A stretch of 64,000 nucleotides of DNA from Actinomycetes bacterium (GTDB taxonomy: Bacteria > Actinomycetota > Thermoleophilia > Solirubrobacterales > JACPNS01): assembly GCA_023404495.1 (NCBI GenBank), contig JAEYBE010000051.1, forward strand, positions 1 through 64,000. The letters are read 5' to 3'. Below are positions 17,388-25,996 of the stretch, piece by piece. Made by a program: the position numbers and the translations under genes. Position 1 is the first letter of the stretch. Every line of letters starts with the position of its first letter. A model generated the notes under the pieces. That model was not told the origin of the DNA, searched no databases, and was given only the letters and a program-made list of their open reading frames with translations.

Positions 17388-18755
17388 ATGTTCCGCGAGC
17401 CCAGCGAAACAGCCGCTGCCGAACACCTGCCGCCGCGCGTCCACGCGCCTGGGCTGGCCGTCGGATTGCTCTATCTCGCAGGCAGGCCGGACCTTGCATC
17501 GCGCATGGGCTCGCGCCGCGGTCCGGCGGCCGTCGTGAAGATCCCGGGATTTGGAAAATCCGTCGCCGTGAGCAGTCCGGAGCTTGCCAAGCAGACCTTC
17601 TTGGCGCCACCCGATGTGCTGCTGGCCGGCGAATCGAGTCCGCTCTCTCGGACGCTCGGCAAGCACTCGATCTTCGCGCTCGACGGCGATGAGCATCTAC
17701 GCGAGCGCCGCCTGCTGTTGCCGCCGTTTCATGGCGAGCGGATGGGCGCCTACAACCAGATCTTCGAGGAAGAAGCGCTGGCGGAGTTCGCGAGCTGGAA
17801 GCCCGGCGAAGACTTCGCGACGCTCGAGCCGATGATGCGCCTGACGCTCAACGCGATCCTGCGCGCGGTCTTCGGCGCGGAAGACGCCGAGTTTGACGAG
17901 CTGCGCGAGGTGATCCCGCCGCTGGTGAAGGTCGGTTCCGTGATGACGGCGATCCCGGCCCTGCAGCGCGAATTCGCCAGCTGGAGTCCGTGGTCGCGTT
18001 TCCTTTCGCTGCGCGCGCAATACGACGCCGTGGTCAATCGATTGATCGACAAGGCGCAGGCCGATCCGGATCTTGAGAAGCGCAGCGACGTGCTCGCCTT
18101 GTTGTTGCAGTCGCGCTACGACGACGGCGCGGCGATGACCCGCGAGCAGATCTCGGATGAGTTGCTGACGATCCTCGTCGCCGGTCACGAAACCACGGCG
18201 GGCACCCTTGCCTGGGCAGTCGAGCGCCTCCGGCGCCACCCTGAGATCCTCGCGCGACTGATCGAGGAGGCCCGCGAGGGCGGCAGCGCGCTGCGCGAGG
18301 CGACGATCTGGGAGATCCAACGCACGCGCCCGGTGATCGTGGCGACCGAGCGCATCGTTGCCAAGCCGTTCACGCTCGGCGAGTGGACGGTGCCGCCGCG
18401 GATGCACGTGGTGGTCGACCACCTCGGGTTGCACTTCGATCCCAAACTCTTCCCGGAGCCGCATCGCTTCAACCCTGACCGCTTCCTCGACGCCGCGCCG
18501 GATACGTACTCGTGGGTGCCCTTCGGCGGTGGCCGCAGGCGCTGCGCCGGCGCTGCATTCGCCAAGCTCGAGATGGACGTCGTGCTGCGGACGTTGCTGA
18601 CCCGCTGCGAATGGGTCACGACCGGCGCCAAGGATGAGCGCTGGCGCTTTCGCGGGGTCGCGTTCGTGCCGGCGAAGGGCGGGGTTGCGCGTTTTTCTGC
18701 GATTGACGCCGCGCCGGCGCCTGAGCACTCAGCCGCGTCGGCGCTCGTTGCGTAG
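17388..18755 (+). CDS. Cytochrome P450
   Basis: This 455-residue P450 carries the I-helix AGHETTAG (about residue 265), the K-helix ExxR as EIQR (about 309) and the haem loop FGGGRRRCAGAAFAKLEM with the thiolate Cys386. It is a soluble, class I-type bacterial monooxygenase needing ferredoxin partners, none of which are adjacent. I chose ATG 17388 because upstream in-frame sequence overlaps the divergent RCC1 gene. A palindrome abuts the start codon. The 3' end overlaps the convergent ThyX-like gene by 27 bp. Confidence 0.95.
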   Translation: MFREPSETAAAEHLPPRVHAPGLAVGLLYLAGRPDLASRMGSRRGPAAVVKIPGFGKSVAVSSPELAKQTFLAPPDVLLAGESSPLSRTLGKHSIFALDGDEHLRERRLLLPPFHGERMGAYNQIFEEEALAEFASWKPGEDFATLEPMMRLTLNAILRAVFGAEDAEFDELREVIPPLVKVGSVMTAIPALQREFASWSPWSRFLSLRAQYDAVVNRLIDKAQADPDLEKRSDVLALLLQSRYDDGAAMTREQISDELLTILVAGHETTAGTLAWAVERLRRHPEILARLIEEAREGGSALREATIWEIQRTRPVIVATERIVAKPFTLGEWTVPPRMHVVVDHLGLHFDPKLFPEPHRFNPDRFLDAAPDTYSWVPFGGGRRRCAGAAFAKLEMDVVLRTLLTRCEWVTTGAKDERWRFRGVAFVPAKGGVARFSAIDAAPAPEHSAASALVA

Positions 18756-20366
18756 CTCGCTCATCAGCCGCTCAAGGCGCGGCTCAGATTCACGATCGAC
18801 GTGCGTCATCGCCTGCGCGACGGCGGGCGTCACGGCGTTGATCTGATCCCACATCGCGTGCGCCACGGCGCGGTAGCTCGGGTGACCCTCGCGGCCCGAG
18901 CGCAGTTCGATCAGCTGCATCGCCTCGCGCGCGTTGAGATCGAGGATGTAGCGAATCCGGTAGGCGAGCGAGAGTGCGTAGGGCGCCTGGTCTGAGAGAC
19001 CCGCGGCGCACAGGCGCTCGTATTCCTGGCGGCTCGCGTCCAGCGCGCGGCGGAAGTCGTCGCCCACGCCGGCATCGTCAAGCTCGTCGGGGACCTCGGC
19101 GCCCAGGTGCGGGTTCAGTGTTTGCCACTGACACGTGAGCATGCGGTGGCGCTGAAGGTCGCGGAAGGCGCCGTAATCGCTGACGATTTCAAAGCGGTAG
19201 CGCAGCGCCTCATATCCACGCCCCGGCCGATGCCGCCGATTCTCGCGATCACCGACAAGATCGCCAAGCAACGCGGCAAGCTCAGCCTGCGGAAAACCCT
19301 CCAAAGCTGCAACTGTGTCGTACTCGCTGGCTTGGGTTGATTCGAATAGGAGGGCTGCGGCTAGGTGGGTTTCGTCGCCCTCGTGGGAGAGCAGGCGTAC
19401 GTAGGGGCCTGACTCGGTGTCTGACTGGGGCTCGCCGACGCCGAGCTTTTCGGCCCAGGCGGCGCTTTCGGTCTTGAGCGAGCGCAGGTAGTCGATCCAG
19501 CGGCCTCCGCGCTCGGGGCGCTCGACGCGCTGGACGAAGCTCGGGATGATCTTCTGCAGCTCTGCCAAGAGCAGCTCCCCGTATCGATGGGCCTCGGGCA
19601 GCGGCGATGCAAAGAGGTGCAGCATCAGCGACTCGTAGGCCTGCCCGCTGGCGAACATGCCCATGTGACTGAGGCTCGCTGCCGGGAGCAGGCCGCGCAT
19701 CAAGTCGAGCGCCTTTGCCTTGACCGCGCGCGCGTGAGCGGCGGCGTCCTCGCCGTCGGCGGCCGGGTACTGATTCGCAACCCAGTCGGCGACCTTGGGC
19801 AGCGACTCCGAGTAGGTGCGAAAGAGCAGATCCATCGTCTGCTCGTACTCGGGCCCAAGATCCGCGCCGCGGTAGTAGCGGTAGCCCGGCGCGTCCGAGC
19901 CGCCGACGCTCACCCCGCTCATCGGCGCGTCGTAGGCGATGTAGCGCGTCGACTGCTCGAGGTAGGCGGCCAGGCGACCGCGCTGGAGCACCTTGGTCAG
20001 CACATTCGAGACCCACTCCATGGCGACGTGCGCGCCGCCGAGCTGGGCCACCGAGTCGTCGCCGTAACCAAGGAAGATCCGCTCGTAGAGCGCGCTCGCG
20101 CGATCGCCCTCGGCACCGTCGTAGGCGCGCGCGCCGGCCGCGTCGACGTCGTCGGCGAACTCGTCCAGAAACATCTGCCTGAGCGTTCCGGCGTAGCGCG
20201 AGTAGCGCGCGAACATCGCGCCTTTGACCGTCTCGGGCAGATTGACGATCCCGAACACCGGCAGTTCGGTGTTCGTGAAGTAGGGCGCAAGCAGCTCCTG
20301 CTGATCAGCGGAGAACCGCTCGCGGACAAGCAGATCGTCGTTCAAAATGGCTTCTTTCACTTCCAT
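18729..20366 (-). CDS. Tandem ThyX-like (flavin-dependent thymidylate synthase family) protein
   Basis: The 545-residue protein is about twice the length of ThyX and appears to contain two ThyX-like halves. The ThyX signature RHRxxSxNxxSxRY is split: the N-terminal half has QRGRLAAYLEQSTRY (residues 128-142; RHR degenerate, EQSTRY kept) and the C-terminal half has QRHRMLTCQWQTLN (from residue 405; RHR kept, Ser and Arg lost). NAREAMQLIELRSGREGHPS matches the ThyX C-terminal helix. Thymidylate synthase activity is therefore uncertain. ATG 20366 overlaps the end of the upstream GGDEF gene by 10 bases. Confidence 0.7.
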   Translation of the reverse strand: MEVKEAILNDDLLVRERFSADQQELLAPYFTNTELPVFGIVNLPETVKGAMFARYSRYAGTLRQMFLDEFADDVDAAGARAYDGAEGDRASALYERIFLGYGDDSVAQLGGAHVAMEWVSNVLTKVLQRGRLAAYLEQSTRYIAYDAPMSGVSVGGSDAPGYRYYRGADLGPEYEQTMDLLFRTYSESLPKVADWVANQYPAADGEDAAAHARAVKAKALDLMRGLLPAASLSHMGMFASGQAYESLMLHLFASPLPEAHRYGELLLAELQKIIPSFVQRVERPERGGRWIDYLRSLKTESAAWAEKLGVGEPQSDTESGPYVRLLSHEGDETHLAAALLFESTQASEYDTVAALEGFPQAELAALLGDLVGDRENRRHRPGRGYEALRYRFEIVSDYGAFRDLQRHRMLTCQWQTLNPHLGAEVPDELDDAGVGDDFRRALDASRQEYERLCAAGLSDQAPYALSLAYRIRYILDLNAREAMQLIELRSGREGHPSYRAVAHAMWDQINAVTPAVAQAMTHVDRESEPRLERLMSELRNERRRG

Positions 20367-22744
20367 GCGCGGGCGACCAATCTCGCAAACGCATCGGACA
20401 GCGCACAACCAGTTTCACGCACTTTCCGCATCACCTTTGGCACCAGGTGCCAAAGGTTGGTCGGAAATTGCGGGGATTGGGTGAGTTGGGCTTCGGTGGT
20501 GGCCGAGTAGTCGCGGGCGCGGGTGTCGATCTTCTCGTCGTGCATGATCAAATCGGCCGCGGCGAGGAACTGATCGACATCCCAGCCGGCCTCCCACGAG
20601 ACGTAGCCCACGCTCGCCGTCGGGGTGAGATCTGGGCAGATCCGCTCGCGGGCGTGAGAAACAGCGTCCTGCACGCGAGGGATCACCGTGCGCAGGTGGT
20701 CCGGCGATGAGCTCGAGAAGAGCACAAAGAACTCGTCGCCGCCGCGCCGCGCGACCATCTCATCAATTCTCACGCATTCAGAGATTGCGCGGGCGACAGC
20801 TTCGAGCACTTGGTCCCCGGTCGTGTGGTTGTAGACATCGTTGACCTGCTTGAAGCGATCGAGGTCGATCGTCATCAGCATCGGACGGCTGAGCCGCTGC
20901 TCGTGCTCGGCCTTCTCGATCGCGGTCTCGACGCGCAGCCGCAGCGCGCGCAGATTGGCGACGCCGGTGAGTGCGTCGACCTCGGAGAGTTCGCGGTTGG
21001 TGCGCACGAAGCCAAGTGTCACCGAACGTACCTTCACCACGATCACGGCGGCAACGACCATCACGCTGATCGTCACAGCCGAGCGAATCCCCGGGTCGGG
21101 GAACTCGCCAACGACCGAGAATCCAGCGAACAGCACCGCGCACAGCGCGAGCAGCGTCGCACTCTGGCGTGGGCGCAAGACATAGAAACCGAACAGCGCG
21201 AGCACGACGTAAGTGTCAAGCAGCGCAACGCCGGCCGCACCGGCGAAGGCGATCGTCACGCTCACAAGACCGATCGCCGCAAGCAGCGTCCACGGCAGCC
21301 ACCGTTTGCTCGCGCGCACGCGCGCCGCGCGCAGGGCCAGGCCGGCGAGCGCGATCATCCCCAAGCCGCAGAGCAGTCCTATCGCCCACGGCAAGGGGCT
21401 GAGCGCACCAGTGACTGAGAGCAACGCGAAAACTATTCCGATCGGGCCGATCGTCGCTGCGGCATAGCCCCAGATCGGATCGGTCGTGCGCACAAACTCA
21501 AATGCGCGCGAAAGCTCGAAGTTCATGCGCAGGCGCAGCTTGCCGTGGGCCGGCCGGCTGTATGCACGGCTGACCGCCGCCGAGACGGAGCGCATCGCCG
21601 CTTCGCGATCGGCCAGGCGCGGCACTTCGTCGGCAAGCGCTTCCGCCACTGGCGTCGCCTGCTGCGAGGCGCGAAACGCCTGCTTGGACTCGTGCAACGC
21701 GTCGTCAGCACGCTGCAGCACGCTGGCAATCGAGTCGCCCGGCTCGGAGATCACATGCGCGACGCTTCCGCTCGGCGTGACCTGCGGGCAGGTCGCCAGT
21801 CGCGCGCGCTGGATCGCCTTGGCAAGTCGCTGCTCGATGCGCTCGAGCTCGACCCCGGCCGGGTGCGAAATCATCACGGAGAACTCGTCGCCGCCGCGGC
21901 GCGCCACCAGGTCTTCATCGCTGACCTGATCCACTAGCGCCTCACCGACGGCCTTCAGAACGAGGTCGCCGGTCGTGTGGTCGAACGTGTCGTTGACCAG
22001 CTTGAAGTTGTCGAGGTCGATCGCAAACAATGCGAAGGGCTCCTCGGAGCGCAGCGACTCGGAGAGCGTCTGACGCAGACGGCGCGTGTTGGCGATCCCG
22101 GTCAGGGGATCGGTGTAGGCCATGCGGCGGTTTTCGCGGGCAAGTGAGCGTGTGCGGTGCTCGGCGGCGATGAACGGGCTGGTGATAATCACCATCGCAC
22201 CGGCGGTGATCACCGCGTGCGCGAGCTGCGCCGCGCCCGGCGTCAGCAGAACTGCGATAAACAGCGCCGGCGTCACCACGCAGACGTACGGCAGCGCGAA
22301 GCGCGCGCCATACAAGAAGGTTGGCGTGATCAGCACGAAGAGCGGGAGCATCGTGAATGCGAGCCGCAGGTCACCCGCGATGAACGCTCCGACCAAGAAG
22401 ATCCCGAGCCCCAGAACCAGCCGCACGTGCGTGGCCCAGTCGTCATTTGCGAGGTACTTGGCGCCAAGCGCCGAGAGGCCTGAGAGCAGCATCGCAAACG
22501 CCCCGAGCAGCGTCACGCCGGCCGGCACCACATCTGGCCGAAGCAGGCCGACGACGAACGCGACCAAGCCACCGGTCCCATAGAGAAGCGTCGACGCGTA
22601 CCAGCCCGACTTGCCGGACAGCCCGATCTCCGCGAGCTCGGCGTTGACGTCGGCTGCGCCTTCAAGGCGGAGAATCTTCTGATGACCCTCCGCCGAGGCG
22701 CGCACCCCAGACGTCCGTTCTGCGCCAGCCACGGCGCCCTGCAT
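20357..22744 (-). CDS. Membrane protein with two TM-GGDEF modules (diguanylate cyclase candidate)
   Basis: The 795-residue protein is a tandem: membrane block (about residues 35-185), GGDEF domain with RRGGDEF near 285, second membrane block (about 420-570), second GGDEF domain with RRGGDEF near 665. Both active-site loops are intact, so both may make c-di-GMP. At the RxxD inhibitory-site position the first domain reads SDED and the second RIDE, so feedback inhibition looks weak or absent. ATG 22744 is preferred over 22759 because GGAGG lies eight bases before it. The C-terminal tail is encoded through a 25 bp palindrome. Confidence 0.9.
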   Translation of the reverse strand: MQGAVAGAERTSGVRASAEGHQKILRLEGAADVNAELAEIGLSGKSGWYASTLLYGTGGLVAFVVGLLRPDVVPAGVTLLGAFAMLLSGLSALGAKYLANDDWATHVRLVLGLGIFLVGAFIAGDLRLAFTMLPLFVLITPTFLYGARFALPYVCVVTPALFIAVLLTPGAAQLAHAVITAGAMVIITSPFIAAEHRTRSLARENRRMAYTDPLTGIANTRRLRQTLSESLRSEEPFALFAIDLDNFKLVNDTFDHTTGDLVLKAVGEALVDQVSDEDLVARRGGDEFSVMISHPAGVELERIEQRLAKAIQRARLATCPQVTPSGSVAHVISEPGDSIASVLQRADDALHESKQAFRASQQATPVAEALADEVPRLADREAAMRSVSAAVSRAYSRPAHGKLRLRMNFELSRAFEFVRTTDPIWGYAAATIGPIGIVFALLSVTGALSPLPWAIGLLCGLGMIALAGLALRAARVRASKRWLPWTLLAAIGLVSVTIAFAGAAGVALLDTYVVLALFGFYVLRPRQSATLLALCAVLFAGFSVVGEFPDPGIRSAVTISVMVVAAVIVVKVRSVTLGFVRTNRELSEVDALTGVANLRALRLRVETAIEKAEHEQRLSRPMLMTIDLDRFKQVNDVYNHTTGDQVLEAVARAISECVRIDEMVARRGGDEFFVLFSSSSPDHLRTVIPRVQDAVSHARERICPDLTPTASVGYVSWEAGWDVDQFLAAADLIMHDEKIDTRARDYSATTEAQLTQSPQFPTNLWHLVPKVMRKVRETGCALSDAFARLVARAWK
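20433..20457. repeat. Short perfect palindrome in the 3' end of the GGDEF gene
   Basis: Twelve-base perfect arms ACCTTTGGCACC/GGTGCCAAAGGT flank a single A. It is translated as part of the tail (NLWHLVPK) after the second GGDEF domain. The core ACCAGGT is shared with the palindrome at 49777-49809. Confidence 0.75.
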
Positions 22745-22762
22745 CCCTGCTTCCTCCATTAC

Positions 22763-22779
22763 ACGGGACTTATCGTCCC
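22763..22779 (-). promoter_or_regulatory. Leader hairpin upstream of the GGDEF gene
   Basis: In the mRNA sense (minus strand) CGGGAC-GATAA-GTCCCG forms a six-base-pair hairpin ending 18 bases before the preferred ATG at 22744. The rest of the 171 bp gap to nuoN (22745-22915) holds smaller inverted repeats (GGACGTTCGTCC near 22890) but no clear promoter. It may end nuo transcription or limit GGDEF translation. Confidence 0.4.
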
Positions 22780-22915
22780 GGCGACGCTCCTCGCTTGACC
22801 AGTTAGATGCTCCCTACGGAGGGGTAGCTTCTGCAATCCCGCTGGCAGCGCCGGATCGCAAAGATTTGGGTAGGGCGAAGACCCGTCGGACGAACGTCCA
22901 GAGAACCCGGCCCGC

Positions 22916-24451
22916 CTAGGAGACGAGCTGGAAAAAGGCGATCGCCGCGTCGCGCGCGAGGTCGAGCAGGGGCCCGGGCCAGACGCCGAAAACGATGCTC
23001 GCGGCGGCCGCCAAGACGGCAAGCGTGACCAACTCCGGGTGACTCGACGGGTCAGCCTCGGGCGACGCGCCGGCAGGCACGGCTTCGCCCGCCCGATCCG
23101 GCCGCGCCGTCTCGGTCGCGCCCATCCAAATCGCAGCCACTACCCGCAGGTAATACGTCAGGGACATCGCCGAGCCGAGCACGACGACCACGGCAAGCCA
23201 CGAGTAGCCGCCGTCGACGGCCGCGAGGATCAAGAAGATCTTTCCGATGAAGCCGGCGGTGATCGGCAGGCCCGAGAGCGCGATCATCGAGATCGTCATC
23301 GGCCAGGCAAGCGAGGGCGCTTCGCGCCCGAGTCCGCGCAGCGATGCGTAGCCCTCGCCGGCCCCGGCGCGCTCGCGCGCCACGATCACCGCGAACGGCG
23401 CGACGTTCATCAGCAGGTAGACGAGCATGTAGAAGACCGTCGCCCGGATACCGACGGCGTTGGCGACAACAACGCCGACAAGCAGGTAGCCGGCCTGCGC
23501 GACGCCCGAGTAGGCGAGCATCCGCTTGAGCGAGTCCTGGCCCAGCGCGCCGAGATTTCCGACGACGATCGTCACGACCGCGAGGACCGCGAGCGGGGCC
23601 TGCCAGTGGTCGGCGATCGGGGCGATCGCCTGGCCGCAGTAACGAATCAGCAGCGCGAAGGCCGCCGCCTTCGTGGCAACGGCCATGAACGCCGTGATCG
23701 GTGTCGGCGCGCCCTCGTAGACGTCCGGCGTCCACTGGTGGAACGGGGCGATCGAGGCCTTGAAGGCGATGCCGACGAAGGTCAGGGCGACGCCGGCCAA
23801 CAGCAGAGCGTCGTCGCCGACGCTGGACTTGGAGAGAGCCTCACCGATCGCCGAGAAGTCGGTCGCCCCGGTGGCCCCGTAGGTGAGCGCCATCCCGTAG
23901 AGCAACGTCGCCGAGCCCAGCGAGCCGATGATCAGGTACTTGATGCCCGACTCGAGCGAGCCTTCGCGCCGCAGGTCGGCCGCGCAGAGCACGTAGAGCG
24001 GGATCGAGAAGAGCTCGAGCGCCAGGAATACCGTGACCAGATTCTCTGCCGCCGCCAGCAGCGACATCCCGAGCACCACGGTGATCAAGAGCGCATAGAA
24101 CTCGCCGCGGCCAAAGTTTGTGAGCGTCTCGGCGCGCCAGGCGAGCACAACGGCACAGAGCGCCGCGGCGATGAAGATCAGGCTGAAAACGCGGGTCAGG
24201 TCGTCGATGCTGATCGCGCCCGTCAGCACCGAGCGATACGACTCGCCCATGTCGGCAGCGAAGAAGTAGCCGGCGGCGATCAGCGTCGCCACGGCGAAGA
24301 GCGGCGCGATCCCGCGCTGGGCAGTGCGGCCGGAAATCAGCGAAGCAAAGAGCGTCACGATCGCACCCCCGACGAGCACGAGGTACGGGGTCAGAGCGGC
24401 CCACTCGACGCTGGGCGCGTCCACGGTCGCGGCTGCCAGCAGCGTGCTCAC
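22916..24451 (-). CDS. nuoN: NADH-quinone oxidoreductase subunit N
   Basis: A 511-residue antiporter-like membrane subunit with about 14 helices, last gene of the nuo operon. The TM core (IALFHQWTPDVYEGAPTPIT-like segment near residue 240, with the conserved lysines of the proton channel) is typical of NuoN. It conducts one of the protons pumped per NADH oxidised. Start GTG 24451 overlaps the nuoM stop in GTGA. A short Pro/Asp-rich insert (about residue 455-475) lies in a loop near the C-terminus. Confidence 0.95.
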   Translation of the reverse strand: MSTLLAAATVDAPSVEWAALTPYLVLVGGAIVTLFASLISGRTAQRGIAPLFAVATLIAAGYFFAADMGESYRSVLTGAISIDDLTRVFSLIFIAAALCAVVLAWRAETLTNFGRGEFYALLITVVLGMSLLAAAENLVTVFLALELFSIPLYVLCAADLRREGSLESGIKYLIIGSLGSATLLYGMALTYGATGATDFSAIGEALSKSSVGDDALLLAGVALTFVGIAFKASIAPFHQWTPDVYEGAPTPITAFMAVATKAAAFALLIRYCGQAIAPIADHWQAPLAVLAVVTIVVGNLGALGQDSLKRMLAYSGVAQAGYLLVGVVVANAVGIRATVFYMLVYLLMNVAPFAVIVARERAGAGEGYASLRGLGREAPSLAWPMTISMIALSGLPITAGFIGKIFLILAAVDGGYSWLAVVVVLGSAMSLTYYLRVVAAIWMGATETARPDRAGEAVPAGASPEADPSSHPELVTLAVLAAAASIVFGVWPGPLLDLARDAAIAFFQLVS

Positions 24452-25986
24452 TCTGTCGCCTCCTTCGCTGAGCGCTGGGCGACTTCGCCGGATTTGCCTG
24501 CCGTCGCGGCGGCAGTCGCCTGCTTGGCGCCGGGCTCAACGCGCTCGACGACGTACTGCGGATAGACGGCCAGCGCAATCAGAATCAGCACCGCCGGCAA
24601 CAGCAGACCCAGTTCGTTGGAGCTCAGTTCGCGCGCTCGGGTGTCGGTCACCTGATCAGTCGCCGAGCCGCGGTTGTGCATCGAGCGCTGGAAGAAACGC
24701 AGCATGTAGACGGCGGCGAGCACGACTCCGAGCGTCGCCACCACGCCCCAGACAAACTCAGTCTGGAAGGCACCGAAGAGGATGTAGGTCTCACCGACGA
24801 AGTTCGGAGATCCCGGCATCGCCAGCGTCGCAAGCGCGACGATCAGGAAGAGCGTCGCAAAGACCGGCGCGCGCTTGGCGAGTCCGCCCATCTGCGAGAG
24901 CTGCTCGCTGCCGGCGCGCTCGGCGAGGAATCCGACGATCAGCATCAGTCCGATCACGACGAGCCCGTGGTTGATCATCTGCAGGATCGCGCCCTCGGCG
25001 CCCTTGGGATCGAGCACGGCGATCCCGAGCAGCACGAACCCGATCTGCGCGATCGACGAGTAGCCGAGCACCAACCGGGTCTGGTCCTGGCTGAAAGCCA
25101 TCACCGAGCCGTAGATGATCCCGATTAGCGCGAGGATCAGCAGCAGCACCTGGAAGCTGCCGACAGCCTGCGGCAGGATCGGCAGGACAATGCGCAGGAA
25201 TCCGTAGGCGCCGAGCTTGGCGACTACCGCCGAGAGCACGATCAGCACCGGCAGAGGAGTCGCGCGGTAGGTGATCGGCATCCAGCCGTGCAGCGGCGGG
25301 ATCGGCATCTTCACGAGCAGCGCGAGCATGAAGCCGACGAAGATCCAGTTCTGCGCGCCGTGCGAAACCGGCGCTGCCGCAAGGTCGGAGAACTCGAAGC
25401 TGAGTGACGTCGCGTTCTGGGTCGCGCTGAGCACGCCGAGCGCGACTGACGCGGCGAGCATCAGCAGCGATCCGGCGAGCGTGTAGATCATGAACGTCGC
25501 GGTGGCGCGCCGCGCCGAGCCGTACTCGGTCTCCTGTCCCCACATCCCGATCAGGAAGTAGAACGGGATCAGCAGCAGGTCGAAGAACAGCACGAAGAGG
25601 ATCAGGTCCTGCGCCATGAACGCGCCGAGCGTGCCCACTTCCGCCAGGGCGAGCATCGCGTAGAACATCCGCGGCGACTCGAACTCGCGGGTGCTGGCGG
25701 CGAAAGTTGCGATCGACCAGGCCAGCACGGTCAGGCAGACCATGAAGATGTTCAGGCCGTCAAGGCCGAGCGAGTAGTGCACCCCGAGCTGCGGGATCCA
25801 GAGCTCGTTGACGGCGGCGGTCATTCCGCTGCCGGCTTTGTAGTCGACCAGGATCGGGACGAGGAAGCCGATCTGGACGAGCGTCATGATCGCCGCGACC
25901 GGTCCGGCTTGACGCGGCTGGACGAGTGACGCGATCAGCGCGCCGGCCAGCGGAATCACCAGCAGAAGTGTGAGACCGAGGTTCAT
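24448..25986 (-). CDS. nuoM: NADH-quinone oxidoreductase subunit M
   Basis: The 512-residue product is the second antiporter-like subunit. The conserved segment PIPPLHGWMPITYRATPLPV resembles the family's HxWLPxAHxxAP region, although several residues differ from the textbook form. The C-terminal 40 residues form a hydrophilic Ala/Lys tail not found in short homologues. The ATG at 25986 follows nuoL by ten bases. It contributes a proton channel in the membrane arm of complex I. Confidence 0.95.
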   Translation of the reverse strand: MNLGLTLLLVIPLAGALIASLVQPRQAGPVAAIMTLVQIGFLVPILVDYKAGSGMTAAVNELWIPQLGVHYSLGLDGLNIFMVCLTVLAWSIATFAASTREFESPRMFYAMLALAEVGTLGAFMAQDLILFVLFFDLLLIPFYFLIGMWGQETEYGSARRATATFMIYTLAGSLLMLAASVALGVLSATQNATSLSFEFSDLAAAPVSHGAQNWIFVGFMLALLVKMPIPPLHGWMPITYRATPLPVLIVLSAVVAKLGAYGFLRIVLPILPQAVGSFQVLLLILALIGIIYGSVMAFSQDQTRLVLGYSSIAQIGFVLLGIAVLDPKGAEGAILQMINHGLVVIGLMLIVGFLAERAGSEQLSQMGGLAKRAPVFATLFLIVALATLAMPGSPNFVGETYILFGAFQTEFVWGVVATLGVVLAAVYMLRFFQRSMHNRGSATDQVTDTRARELSSNELGLLLPAVLILIALAVYPQYVVERVEPGAKQATAAATAGKSGEVAQRSAKEATE

Positions 25987-25996
25987 CGCGCGTACC

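Noticed and set aside
22780..22915. GGATCGCAAAGAT and nearby hairpins, recalling the GCAAAG of c-di-GMP-I riboswitches, beside a GGDEF gene
   Set aside because: The six-base match is on the wrong strand for the GGDEF gene, and the GGCAAACC and GAAA-tetraloop parts of that riboswitch are not visible. An Infernal search with the c-di-GMP-I model would settle it.
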